DNA of 64,000 bases from Glycomyces harbinensis (GTDB lineage Bacteria; Actinomycetota; Actinomycetes; Mycobacteriales; Micromonosporaceae), in assembly GCF_900101745.1 (NCBI RefSeq), contig NZ_FNAD01000004.1:62001-126000 (forward strand), written 5' to 3'. Positions 49,422 through 58,439 of the stretch are shown here, one piece after another. A program made the translations under genes and the position numbers. The number at the start of each line of letters is the position of its first letter. Position 1 is the stretch's first letter. The notes beneath the pieces were generated by a model. That model was not told the origin of the DNA and did no database searches. It was given only the letters and a program-made list of their open reading frames with translations.

Positions 49422-51131
49422 TCAGGTCACAGCGTCATAACACGTGCGCCGCAACATTGGAAACCAAGTCAAAGAATAGGAAGGATCATCTTCTTCCAAG
49501 GCCTTGTGGATCCGGGGCCTGTGTAAGTCCTGATAGTGCGGGGCGTTCCGTCCACTGGCGCCGGCCCGGCCGGTCCGGGCCGACGGCACGGCCGGGACCT
49601 CGTCGAGCAGGCGCCGGTACAGCCCGTTCAATCGGGCGGCCTGGGCCTCCCAGCTCCATTCGGCGAGGCGGTCGGCGGTGTAGGCCGACCGGTACGCCTC
49701 CGGGGCGGTGATCACGGACTTGACCGCCTGGGCCAGGCCCTCGGCGTCGTCGGCGGCGAAGACCTCGCCCTGGCCGGTCGCGGCGACCGTCTCGGCCATG
49801 GCCTTGACGTCGGAGACCACCACCGGCAGCCGCGCGTGGGAGTACTCGAAGAACTTGGTGATCAGCGCGATCTCGTGGTTGAGGTAGCGGCGCAGCGGGA
49901 TCACGCCGACGTCGGCCTCGGACAGGAACGGCACCACCTGCGTGTGCGGCACGTACGGGACCGCGTGGACCCGCTCGGCGACGCCGAGCCTCCCGGCGCG
50001 TTCGAGCAGCTGGCGGATGTACGGCGCCTCGGGGTTGGCGACCACGAACGCGCTGTGCACGTCCGGCAGCGAGCGCAGTGCCGTGACCATGAGGTCCAGA
50101 CCCCGCTGGGGCGCGGCCGCGCCGCTGTAGACCATGAGCGGGACGTCGGGTCCGATCCCGCACGCGGCCCGCAGGCTCGGCGCGGGCGCGGCGCCGTCCG
50201 CGGCGGCCGCGCCGGGGGCGTTCATGACCACCGCGGGCGGCTCGGCCAGGCGGTGGCGGTCCTGGAGCAGGTCGCCCAGCGCCGCCGAGACCGTGACGAC
50301 CGCGTCGGCGCTCGCGGCGAACTCGCGCTCGTGCGCCAGCTGCGCGGGGTGCCAGCGCGGGTGGGCGTTCCAGGGCTTCATGCCGGGCAGGTACTCGTGG
50401 GCGTCCCACACCAGTCTGACCTCGCGGCCCTCGGCGGCCGCCCGGAGTTTCGCGCGGGCGCCGACCCCGAGCATCTGGAAGTCGTTGGCGTGGATGAGGT
50501 CGGGTTCGAGGTCGTGCACGGCGCGGCCGAAGGCCAGCTCCAGGTCCCACAGGGCCGGGTCGAACCGGCGCCACCCGGGGCCGCCCGGGAGCAGCCCCGA
50601 CAGCCAGGTGGTGAACCGGTCGAGTCGGGAGATCATCTGGCGCCGGCGCAGCCGCAGCCGCACCGTGTGCTCGGCGCGCAGCCGGACCCAGTTCTCGTTG
50701 GCGCGCAGGAGGGCGCCCCGCACCCGCAGCCCGGCGCGGCGGCGGAGCCGGGCTGCGGGTGCGAGCCCGGGCTCGTCGAGTCCGTACTGCATGCCGTCGA
50801 GACGCAGCTGCGCGGACCGGACCCGCAGCTGGCGTTCGCGGTAGGGCTGGAGCGGTCCGTACGGGTAGGCGAGCGGGTCGCGCAGCCAGGCCGGGCGCAG
50901 TTCGTGGGGGCGGCGCGCGAAACCGCGGGTGACCGGCAGCAGCCGCACCGTGGCGCCGCCGAGGTCCCATTCGCGCTGGTGGGAGTCGGGCGAGCGGCCC
51001 AGGAGGAAGACCTCGAATCCGGCGGCGGCCGCCGAGGCGGCCTCCTTCTGCACGCGCGAATCGCCTTCGACGTCGTTCTGCACGAGCATCACGACGCGGC
51101 GGTCCTGCTTCGGGCGCTCCTGGTCCGTCAT
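49422..51131 (-). CDS. GT4-like glycosyltransferase, long form
   Basis: A 569-residue GT-B glycosyltransferase. The N-terminal domain begins RRVVMLVQNDVEGDSRVQKE. The domain boundary is near residue 310. The donor-binding domain shows LMVYSGAAAPQRGLDLMV and ITKFFEYSHARLPVVVSDVK, the GT4-type Glu motif. A basic Arg-rich insert at about 115-175 may bind membranes. The last 40 residues (after LLDEVPAVPSARTG) have no counterpart in its paralogue next door and are coded by less GC-rich DNA, possibly a late extension of the frame. Donor and acceptor are unknown; the locus suggests surface glycan synthesis. Confidence 0.8.
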   Translation of the reverse strand: MTDQERPKQDRRVVMLVQNDVEGDSRVQKEAASAAAAGFEVFLLGRSPDSHQREWDLGGATVRLLPVTRGFARRPHELRPAWLRDPLAYPYGPLQPYRERQLRVRSAQLRLDGMQYGLDEPGLAPAARLRRRAGLRVRGALLRANENWVRLRAEHTVRLRLRRRQMISRLDRFTTWLSGLLPGGPGWRRFDPALWDLELAFGRAVHDLEPDLIHANDFQMLGVGARAKLRAAAEGREVRLVWDAHEYLPGMKPWNAHPRWHPAQLAHEREFAASADAVVTVSAALGDLLQDRHRLAEPPAVVMNAPGAAAADGAAPAPSLRAACGIGPDVPLMVYSGAAAPQRGLDLMVTALRSLPDVHSAFVVANPEAPYIRQLLERAGRLGVAERVHAVPYVPHTQVVPFLSEADVGVIPLRRYLNHEIALITKFFEYSHARLPVVVSDVKAMAETVAATGQGEVFAADDAEGLAQAVKSVITAPEAYRSAYTADRLAEWSWEAQAARLNGLYRRLLDEVPAVPSARTGRAGASGRNAPHYQDLHRPRIHKALEEDDPSYSLTWFPMLRRTCYDAVT

Positions 51132-51308
51132 TCGGCTGTTCCCTCCCCCGTCAGCCCGGCGGTGACCCGGCCGGGCGCTCCCATGCTATGGAGGCGGGAT
51201 ATCCAAAGGGGACTGAATACGGCGAAAGACCGGCCGGGACCGCTCGTCTTGCGACCTGCGGTCCCCCGCCCGGGTGACGCCTTCAGCGGCCGGGCCGCCG
51301 AGCCGGGG

Positions 51309-52916
51309 TCACGATCCGTTGACGGCGGTGACGGGGGACTCGTCCGAGCGCGGCTGCGGCACCGCCGAGGGGGCCGTGCCGAGGAGCCGGCGGTAGAGCG
51401 CGTCGTAGCGGGCCGCCTGCGCCTCCCACGTGAACTCGTCGAGGAAGCCCGGTTCGGCGAAGGGCTTGGTGTAGCGGGGGCGGTCGTCGATCACGGTCCG
51501 CGCGGCCCGCGCCAGTCCCTCCACGTCCCCGTACCGGAAGACCTCCCCGATGCCGAGGCGGCGGGTCTCCTCCGACATGACCTTCACGTCGCTGATGACG
51601 ATCGGCAGGCCGGCGTGCATGAACTCGTAGAACTTGGTGTTCAGGCCGACCTCGTGGTTCACCAGGCCGGTCTCCAGCGGGTGCACGCCGACGTCGGCGG
51701 TGGCGAGGAACGCGGTGAGGACGTCGTAGGGCACGTACGGCATGAGGTGGACGCGGTCGGCGACCCCGAGCCGGTCCGCCAGTTCGCGCAGCGAGTCGAC
51801 GTAGGGCCCGGTGAGCGTGCCGATCACGAACGCCGCGTGGACGTCGGGCTGCAGAGCGAGCGATTCGACCATGAGGTGCAGGCCGCGCTGCGGCGTGGCG
51901 GAGCCGCAATAGACCATGAGCGGCGTCCCCGCGTCCAGGCCGCAGGCCTGCCGAACGTCGCGGAAGCCCTCCGGGGTGGTCCAGTCCGCGCGGGCCGGGT
52001 CGGGGCGCGGCGGGGAGTTCAGCACCACCGTGGGGAGCTCGGCGAGGCGGTGGTTCTCGACGAGCAGTTCGGCCAGGCGCGGCGAGACGGTCACGACGGC
52101 GTCGGCGTACGGCACGAACTCGCGCTCGTGCGCGATCTTCGCAACCTGCCACTTCCGGTTCCGCTGCTGGACGCCGGGCAGGAACTCATGGGCGTCGTAG
52201 AGCACCGGGACCTTGCGGCCCTTGGCGCCGGCGCGGGCGGCCGCTCGGACGCCGACCCCGATCATCCAGTAGTCGTGCACGTGGATGAGGTCGGGCTTGA
52301 GCTGGTCGATGAGGGGCCCGAAGCCCAGTTCGAAGCGCAGGGGCCAGGGGTCGAGCCTGCGCCAGCAGCGGTCGCCGAGCAGGGCCTTCCAGTAGGCGGT
52401 CTCGAACCGCTCCAGGCCGCCGTCGGGGCGGACCTTCTGCGCTTCGCCGAGGGCTTTGGTCTGGTCGAGGCGCATGCGAAGCCAGCGCACCTGCAGCTTG
52501 ACCCGCAACCGGTGGAAGAGGACCGGCAGGTCGAACCCGCGAGGACCGCGGCCCTGCGCGCGCAGCTCGGCGCGCAGGCGGCGCTGCGCGAGGTCGGTGC
52601 GCAGGAAGCGCCTGCGCTCCCATTCGCGTTCGGCCTTGACGACGCTGACGTGGGCGAAGGGGTAGCGCATGATCGCGAGGCGCTGCCGGAGGGGCTTGAG
52701 GCCGGGCCAGAGCCCGACGACGCGAAGGTGGGCGGTGGCGCCGCCCAGTGCGAAGCGGGAGGCCCGCTTGCCTTCGGCGCGGCCGATGAGGTGGACGTCC
52801 CAGCCCGCCTCGGCCATCGACTTCGCGGCCTTCTGCACCCGGGAGTCCCCGTCGATGCTGTTGTCGACCAGCATCACGACCCGGCGACCGGCGGGCAACC
52901 GCACCTTGTCCTTCAT
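51309..52916 (-). CDS. GT4-like glycosyltransferase, paralogue of the preceding one
   Basis: A 535-residue GT-B enzyme with the same layout and shared signatures as its downstream neighbour: RRVVMLVDNSIDGDSRVQKA, DLIHVHDYWMIGVG, LYDAHEFLPG, PLMVYCGSATPQRGLHLMVE and TKFYEFMHAGLPIVISDVKV. The pair looks like an old tandem duplication. The ATG at 52916 is preferred; GTG at 52940 is possible. It ends SPVTAVNGS, which is where the neighbour's extra tail begins. Confidence 0.82.
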   Translation of the reverse strand: MKDKVRLPAGRRVVMLVDNSIDGDSRVQKAAKSMAEAGWDVHLIGRAEGKRASRFALGGATAHLRVVGLWPGLKPLRQRLAIMRYPFAHVSVVKAEREWERRRFLRTDLAQRRLRAELRAQGRGPRGFDLPVLFHRLRVKLQVRWLRMRLDQTKALGEAQKVRPDGGLERFETAYWKALLGDRCWRRLDPWPLRFELGFGPLIDQLKPDLIHVHDYWMIGVGVRAAARAGAKGRKVPVLYDAHEFLPGVQQRNRKWQVAKIAHEREFVPYADAVVTVSPRLAELLVENHRLAELPTVVLNSPPRPDPARADWTTPEGFRDVRQACGLDAGTPLMVYCGSATPQRGLHLMVESLALQPDVHAAFVIGTLTGPYVDSLRELADRLGVADRVHLMPYVPYDVLTAFLATADVGVHPLETGLVNHEVGLNTKFYEFMHAGLPIVISDVKVMSEETRRLGIGEVFRYGDVEGLARAARTVIDDRPRYTKPFAEPGFLDEFTWEAQAARYDALYRRLLGTAPSAVPQPRSDESPVTAVNGS

Positions 52917-53074
52917 CGGTTCCACTCTTCCTTCGGGCACTGGAGGATGAATCGGGGGAAGGGCTCATGATAGCCACCCGCGATTCGGGAGTCATGCACC
53001 GCGGCACCTGCGCATACGACCGGGCAAAACGTCGTACGCCCGCCGGGAACGGGGCGGCCCCGAAGGCCCTTCCG

Positions 53075-53080
53075 TATGAT
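53075..53080 (+). promoter_or_regulatory. -10 candidate of the acetyltransferase gene
   Basis: TATGAT, about 54 nt before the ATG at 53134, in the divergent gap with the glycosyltransferase. No clear -35. Confidence 0.4.
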
Positions 53081-53133
53081 CGCTGGGACATGTCAGGCCT
53101 CGGCGCACGTCGCCGACCCATCGAAAGCAGCCA

Positions 53134-53742
53134 ATGCATTATAGGGTCCAGGAATCCGCGCAGGTGCACCCGAGCGCGACCATCGGCGATCGCTCGGCCG
53201 TCTGGGATCTCGCGCAGATCCGCGAAGAGGCGACGCTCGGCACCGACTGCGTGGTCGGCCGCGGCGCGTACATCGGCACCGGGGTGCGGATCGGCGACAA
53301 CGTGAAGATCCAGAACTACGCGCTGGTGTACGAGCCCGCGACGCTCGCCGACGGCGTGTTCGTCGGCCCCGCGGCCGTCTTCACCAACGACCACAACCCC
53401 CGCTCGGTCGCCCCCGACGGCACGCTCAAGCGCGCTTCGGACTGGGAGGCCGTCGGCGTCGACGTCGCCGAGGGGGCCTCCATCGGGGCCCGCGCGGTCT
53501 GCGTCGCGCCGGTGCGCATCGGCCGCTGGGCGATGGTCGCCGCCGGGGCCGTGGTCACCAGGGACGTTCCGGACTTCGCGCTCGTCATGGGCGTCCCCGC
53601 CAAACGGGCCGGGTGGGTCGGGCGCGGGGGGGCGCGGTTGGAGCACGAGGGCGAGGGCCGCTGGCGCTGCCCCGAAACCGGCGCGCACTACGTTGAGTCC
53701 GACGGCGTACTGTCCGAGGCCGAGCCGGAGGAAGCGGCGTAG
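53134..53742 (+). CDS. hexapeptide N-acetyltransferase, WbpD/WlbB-like
   Basis: A 202-residue left-handed beta-helix acetyltransferase. The hexapeptide repeats run through about 8-165 (VHPSATIGDRSAVWDLAQIR, TDCVVGRGAYIGTGVRIGDN, VFTNDHNPRS with the catalytic-type His). It resembles WbpD/WlbB, which acetylate the 3-amino group of UDP-GlcNAc3NA. Homologues of the three other enzymes of that pathway (WbpA, WbpB, WbpE) lie 5-10 kb away in the minus-strand operon. The C-terminal 40 residues (EHEGEGRWRCPETGAHY) are a small extra domain with a CPETG motif. Confidence 0.82.
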   Translation: MHYRVQESAQVHPSATIGDRSAVWDLAQIREEATLGTDCVVGRGAYIGTGVRIGDNVKIQNYALVYEPATLADGVFVGPAAVFTNDHNPRSVAPDGTLKRASDWEAVGVDVAEGASIGARAVCVAPVRIGRWAMVAAGAVVTRDVPDFALVMGVPAKRAGWVGRGGARLEHEGEGRWRCPETGAHYVESDGVLSEAEPEEAA

Positions 53743-53885
53743 CGAGCGTGGTCGGCGCGCCGTCGGCCACGGTGCGGGCGGCCCCGAGACACCCTCCACG
53801 GTGGCCTGACCGCGTCCCCGGCACCGCCGCGGATCGCCGGTCCGCGCCTGCGATCCGGACGGCCGAGGCCCTCGCCGCGACGTGC

Positions 53886-53891
53886 TAGCAT
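53886..53891 (+). promoter_or_regulatory. -10 of a leaderless promoter (glycosyltransferase)
   Basis: TAGCAT, 7 nt before the ATG at 53899. Confidence 0.45.
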
Positions 53892-53898
53892 CCACCCC

Positions 53899-55293
53899 AT
53901 GGCAGCCTTTTCTGCGTCCGGGGCCGCTCGGTCGGAACGATCACCCGGACCGGGCCGTGACACGCAAATCCCCCATCTGATCTACATCGCGGTCGGGTTT
54001 CCCCCGGCCGCGAAAAGCTGTACGTACCGCATGAGGGAGACCGCCAACCAGTTCGCCGCGCAGGGCTGGGACGTCACGGTCGTCACCATCGAGGACGAGT
54101 CGTGGGAGCTGGACTCGGGGGTCGACCACACCCTCTCCGAGCAGGTCGACCCGCGTGTGAACGTCGTCAAGCTCCCGCTTCGGCGCGAGGACCTGGAGAC
54201 GGACATCCGCGGCTACAGCGCCGAGCGGGCCGTCGACCCGCCGCAATGGGTCAAGTCCCTGCGCGAGCGCAACGCCGAGTCGTTCCCCGAGCCGACGTTC
54301 GGCGGATGGCGCGGCGCGCTCGAAGAGGCGGTGCTGCGCCTCCACCGAGAGCGGCCCGCCGACCTGCTGCTGACCAGCTGCGTGCCGTACGTGAGCCTCG
54401 CCGCGGCCTGGAGGCTGTGGGAGGAGGCGCGGGTCCCGTACGCCGTCGACTTCCGCGACGGCTGGTCGATCGACGTGATCGACGGCAACATCGCCTTCGG
54501 CCGGGACTCCGCGGAAGGCCGCTGGGAGGAGCGCATCCTCGGCTCCGCGATCAGCCTGTGGACCGTCAACGACCCGATCGCCGAGCACTACCGCGGCCAC
54601 TACCCGGAGTACGCCGACCGCGTCCACGTCGTGCGCAACGGCTACGACGCCGACAGCGCGCCCGCCCGGCCGCACCGCCCCGACCCCGATTCGGGCCTGG
54701 TCTTCGGCTACCTGGGCACGGCGACCTTCCCCACGAACCTCCTCAGGGCGGTCCTCGAGGGCTGGCACCTCGCCCGCGAGCGCGAGCCGCTGCTGGCCAA
54801 CGCCCGCTTCGAGTTCCGCGGCCACACCGGCAACGGCTCGCAGCGCGGCACCAACCGCCAGGTCGAGATCCTGCGGGAGGCCGCCTCGGACGGCGTCAGC
54901 TTCGGCGGCCCGGTGGCGAAGGCCGACGTCGCCGCCACCTACGGCGCCTGGGACGCGCTGGTGCTCATCATCACCGGCGGCCACTACATGACCTCCGGCA
55001 AGGTCTACGAGTACATGGCCACGGGCCTTCCGATCGTGTCCGCCCACGCGGCGGACCACGACGCCACGAACCTCCTGCAGGGGCGTCCGCTGTGGACCGG
55101 GGCGCACGACGTCGACAGCGAGTCGATGGCCGCGTCGTTCGTCAAGGCGGCGCACATGTCGGTGGAGTCCACCGACGAGCAGTACGCGGCGGCGATGACG
55201 CACGCCCACCAGTTCGCGCGCGAGAGCATCATGGCCGCCGCCGTGAAGAATCTGATCAGCGAGTTGCAGGTGCGGAAGGGCCACACCCAGTGA
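53899..55293 (+). CDS. glycosyltransferase (GT4-like)
   Basis: A 464-residue GT-B glycosyltransferase. N-terminal acceptor domain: LIYIAVGFPPAAKSCTYRMR, then WDVTVVTIE. Donor domain: GLVFGYLGTATFPTNLLRAV, and GKVYEYMATGLPIVSAHAAD, the E/G-rich nucleotide-sugar motif. Its transcript is probably leaderless (TAGCAT-N7-ATG). The stop overlaps the next gene's GTG (GTGA), so the pair is coupled. Confidence 0.8.
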   Translation: MAAFSASGAARSERSPGPGRDTQIPHLIYIAVGFPPAAKSCTYRMRETANQFAAQGWDVTVVTIEDESWELDSGVDHTLSEQVDPRVNVVKLPLRREDLETDIRGYSAERAVDPPQWVKSLRERNAESFPEPTFGGWRGALEEAVLRLHRERPADLLLTSCVPYVSLAAAWRLWEEARVPYAVDFRDGWSIDVIDGNIAFGRDSAEGRWEERILGSAISLWTVNDPIAEHYRGHYPEYADRVHVVRNGYDADSAPARPHRPDPDSGLVFGYLGTATFPTNLLRAVLEGWHLAREREPLLANARFEFRGHTGNGSQRGTNRQVEILREAASDGVSFGGPVAKADVAATYGAWDALVLIITGGHYMTSGKVYEYMATGLPIVSAHAADHDATNLLQGRPLWTGAHDVDSESMAASFVKAAHMSVESTDEQYAAAMTHAHQFARESIMAAAVKNLISELQVRKGHTQ

Positions 55294-57404
55294 TCGACGT
55301 TCTCTTCATCAGCAGCAGCAACCCACCGGTCAACCTGGTCGCCGACACCGTGCGGCTGCTCGACGCCGAGGGCGCCCGCGTCTGGTACGGCGGCACGGTC
55401 CCGTCCGCGGGGAAGGACGACGAGCTCGTCGACGTCCCCTTCGCCGACCGGCACCGCCTCCCCCGCACCAATCTGCGGCACGCGGTCGGGCTCCCCAACG
55501 GGGAGCGGGTCTGGCTGCGCAACCGCACGGACTCCTGGCTGCGCGAGAAGGCGCGTGCGGCCCATGTGATCGTCGCGCTCGACAACGGTTCGATCTACAC
55601 GGTCTGGCAACTGGCCCGCCGCAACCGTGCGGCCAGGGCCGTCTTCGGCCTCAGCCCCGCCCTCGCCTCCGTGCGCGAACTCGCCCGCGAAGGCGGGACG
55701 CCCGCCCGCGGGAGCTCCCTGCCGTCGCCGTCGTTCATCGCCCAGGAGACGCTCCGCGTCGCCCGGGAGCTGCCGGCCTCCGTGGCGCGCGCCCTCACCT
55801 CCCGCTCCATCATGCGCAGTTCGCTGGGCGCCAAGCTCTGGCGAGTGCCGCTGCGCGCTCCGGGCGTGCCCGACCGGCTCCGCGTCGCGACGGGCCGCCG
55901 GGTCGCCGAGGCCATGAACTGGGCGGGCCGCAGGAGCGGCGCGGCGTATGCGCTCGCGCTGACCGCCACCCACATCTCGGACCCGGCGACGAAGGCCGAA
56001 CTGCTCGACGACTCGGTGCAGCAGGAGCTCGACCGGGGCGTCGTCCCCGAGCACCTCGGCGACGCCGTTCAGGCGCTGCTCGCCCACGCGGACGAGTCGG
56101 CCGAGAACGGCCGCATCGACGCCGCCGCCCAGTCCCTGCTCCGTGCCCTCATGCTGGGCTTCCACCGGGTCGTCCACATCGACCAGCTCTCTTCGCCGCT
56201 GGCCGAGGACGCCGAGGCCTACGTCAAGCCGTTCCACCGCTCCCGCGCGATGCAGACGGTCGCGACCACCCGGGGCCGGGTCCGCCCGGCCGCACCGCCG
56301 CCGACCGACCGGCCGCTGCGACTGCTGGTGATGGTCAGGGCGAACGACCACTTCCTGCCGCAGATCCTCGACCGGTACCGGGAGCACCCCGGCGTCGAGC
56401 TGCGCTACCTGGACCTGGCGCAGCACCGCGCGCTCAGGGACGCCTCGAGCGCACCACTGCGGGTCCTCAAGGAGCGCCTGGGCGGCGACGACGAGTACGC
56501 CGAGACGGTGGAGCGCCTGCTCCGTCCCCACCTGGACTGGGCCGACACCGTGTTCCTCGACTGGTGCCTGGCCCCGTCCGGGATGCTCACCACGATCGAC
56601 CCCGGCGACACCCGGATGATCATCCGGCTGCACAGCTACGAGGCGTTCACCCGCTGGACGCACATGGCGGACTTCTCCCGCATCGACGACCTCGTGTTCG
56701 TCGCCGACCACGTGCGCGACCTCGCCGAAGTGGTGGTGCCGCAGCTGAGCGGCCCGCAGGCGCCGCGCAAGCCCGTCCTGCACAACGCCATGCCACTCAA
56801 CGACTTCGCCCGTCCCAAGACGCCGGACGCCCGCTTCAACCTCGGGCTCGTCGGCGTCGGCCAGGTCGCCAAGGACCCCCTCTGGGCGGTGGAGGTGCTG
56901 CGCCTGCTCCGCGAGGAGGACGAGCGCTACCGGCTCTGGATGGTCGGCGGCGACATGCCGCACAAGAACAGCCGCGCCAGCCGCAACTACCGCAACGAGA
57001 TGGAGAAGGTGCTGGACCCGCTGGTCGAGTCCGGCGCCGTGCTGCGGCTCGGACCGACCGACGACGTCGCCGGCAAGCTCGTCGACCTGGGGTTCATCCT
57101 CAGCACGTCGGTGCGCGAAGGCAGCCACAACGCCCTGATGGAGGGCGCGGCCAGCGGTGCGGTCCCGGTGGTGCGGAACTGGCCGTTCTACGCCGACAAG
57201 GCCAACGGCGCCCGCACGCTGTACCCGGAGGGCTGGATCGTGGAGACGCCGGCCGCGGCGGCCGAGCGCGTGCTCCAGGTCAACGCCTCTGAGGAGAACT
57301 GGCACGACAACGGCAAGCTCGCTTCGAAGTACGCCCTGTCCACCTGGGACTGGTCCGTCGTCAGCGCCGACTTCGACCGGCTGTTCCTCGGCGAACAGAA
57401 GTAG
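55290..57404 (+). CDS. large glycosyltransferase-like protein with a novel N-terminal half
   Basis: A 704-residue protein. The first 330 residues (starting MIDVLFISSSNPPVNLVADT) look like a degenerate Rossmann/GT half plus helices and match no family I know. The C-terminal 350 residues form a GT4-like domain: RLLVMVRANDHFLPQILDRY, DTVFLDWCLAPSGML, RMIIRLHSYEAFTRWTHM, VLHNAMPLNDF, and SVREGSHNALMEGAASGAVP, the donor motif. It is coupled to the upstream glycosyltransferase by GTGA. A bidirectional 48-nt palindrome ends the unit. Confidence 0.7.
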   Translation: MIDVLFISSSNPPVNLVADTVRLLDAEGARVWYGGTVPSAGKDDELVDVPFADRHRLPRTNLRHAVGLPNGERVWLRNRTDSWLREKARAAHVIVALDNGSIYTVWQLARRNRAARAVFGLSPALASVRELAREGGTPARGSSLPSPSFIAQETLRVARELPASVARALTSRSIMRSSLGAKLWRVPLRAPGVPDRLRVATGRRVAEAMNWAGRRSGAAYALALTATHISDPATKAELLDDSVQQELDRGVVPEHLGDAVQALLAHADESAENGRIDAAAQSLLRALMLGFHRVVHIDQLSSPLAEDAEAYVKPFHRSRAMQTVATTRGRVRPAAPPPTDRPLRLLVMVRANDHFLPQILDRYREHPGVELRYLDLAQHRALRDASSAPLRVLKERLGGDDEYAETVERLLRPHLDWADTVFLDWCLAPSGMLTTIDPGDTRMIIRLHSYEAFTRWTHMADFSRIDDLVFVADHVRDLAEVVVPQLSGPQAPRKPVLHNAMPLNDFARPKTPDARFNLGLVGVGQVAKDPLWAVEVLRLLREEDERYRLWMVGGDMPHKNSRASRNYRNEMEKVLDPLVESGAVLRLGPTDDVAGKLVDLGFILSTSVREGSHNALMEGAASGAVPVVRNWPFYADKANGARTLYPEGWIVETPAAAAERVLQVNASEENWHDNGKLASKYALSTWDWSVVSADFDRLFLGEQK

Positions 57405-57406
57405 CG

Positions 57407-57454
57407 GACGTGAAAGGAGCGCCTCCCCGGCCGGGGAGGCGCTCCTTTCACGTC
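57407..57454. terminator. 48-nt perfect palindromic terminator
   Basis: 24-nt arms from 57407 to 57454 between two convergent transcription units. CTTTC/GAAAG tracts lie at the stem ends. Confidence 0.9.
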
Positions 57455-57458
57455 GGTG

Positions 57459-58439
57459 TCAGCGCTGCGCTTCGGGGTGGCGCAGGCACCATCCCCGCCA
57501 GGCGGACTCGATCATGTCGCGCACGCCGTACTTCGCCGACCAGTCCAGCTCGCGCCGGGCCAGTTCCGCGGAGGCGACCACGCGCGCCGGGTCGCCCGGG
57601 CGGCGCGGGGCGATCTCGGGGCGGACGCCTTCGCAGCCGGCGACGTCGAGGATGACCCCGGCGATCTGCGCGACCGAGGCGCCCTCGCCCCGGCCGATGT
57701 TGAGCACCAGCCGGGTCTCGGGGTCGGCCGCGAGCCGGCGGGCGGCCGCGAGGTGCGCGGAGGCGACGTCCTCGACGTGGACGTAGTCGCGTTCGCAGGT
57801 GCCGTCGGCGGTCGGGTAGTCGTCGCCGAAGATGACCGGCGCCTCGCCCCTGGTCAGCCGGTCGAAGACCATCGGGACCAGGTTGAACACGCCTTCGTCG
57901 GCGAGTTCGGGCACCGCGGCGCCCGCGACGTTGAAGTAGCGCAGGCACGCGGTGGCGAAGCCGTGGGCCCGGCCCGCGGCCTGCACCAGCCACTCCCCGG
58001 CCAGTTTCGTCTCGCCGTAGGGGCTCATGGGCGCGCAGGGCGTGTCCTCGGTGACCAGGTCGACGTCGGTCATGCCGTAGACCGCGGCCGAGGACGAGAA
58101 CAGGAAGTGCCGCACGCCCGCGGCGGCGGACGCCTCCAGGACCGTGCGCAGGCCCTCGACGTTCTCCCGGTAGTACTCCAGGGGGCGCTCGACCGACTCC
58201 CCCACCTGCTTCCTGGCGGCGATGTGGACGACGCCGGTGAGCTCGTGCTCGCGCAGCACGTGGTCGAGCCGGGCCCGGTCCAGGACGCTGCCCTTCTCCA
58301 GGGCCACGCCGGCCGGGAGGCGGGCGGAGCTGCCGGAGCTGAGGTCGTCGAGGACGACGAGCCGCTCACCGGCGGCCGCCATCTCCCGCACCACGTGCGA
58401 GCCGATGTACCCGGCGCCGCCGGTGACCAGCCAGCTCAC
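57459..58439 (-). CDS. galE: UDP-glucose 4-epimerase
   Basis: A 326-residue NAD-dependent extended SDR. The nucleotide motif is TGGAGYIGSHVVREM. The catalytic SSSAAVYG and YGETK (YxxxK) motifs and a GalE-type C-terminus are present. It interconverts UDP-glucose and UDP-galactose or the N-acetyl forms and supplies the locus with UDP-sugars. The GTG at 58439 overlaps the stop of the dehydrogenase gene (GTGA); it is the last gene of a five-gene minus-strand operon. Confidence 0.9.
   Translation of the reverse strand: MSWLVTGGAGYIGSHVVREMAAAGERLVVLDDLSSGSSARLPAGVALEKGSVLDRARLDHVLREHELTGVVHIAARKQVGESVERPLEYYRENVEGLRTVLEASAAAGVRHFLFSSSAAVYGMTDVDLVTEDTPCAPMSPYGETKLAGEWLVQAAGRAHGFATACLRYFNVAGAAVPELADEGVFNLVPMVFDRLTRGEAPVIFGDDYPTADGTCERDYVHVEDVASAHLAAARRLAADPETRLVLNIGRGEGASVAQIAGVILDVAGCEGVRPEIAPRRPGDPARVVASAELARRELDWSAKYGVRDMIESAWRGWCLRHPEAQR

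Noticed and set aside
49536..52970. 1144-codon open frame antisense to the two glycosyltransferases
   Set aside because: It spans both genes and the gap; repetitive low-complexity translation typical of a GC-driven shadow.
54102..55289. Upstream extension of the 704-residue glycosyltransferase frame
   Set aside because: It lies out of frame over the well-supported glycosyltransferase at 53899-55293. The GTGA overlap at 55290 marks the real start.
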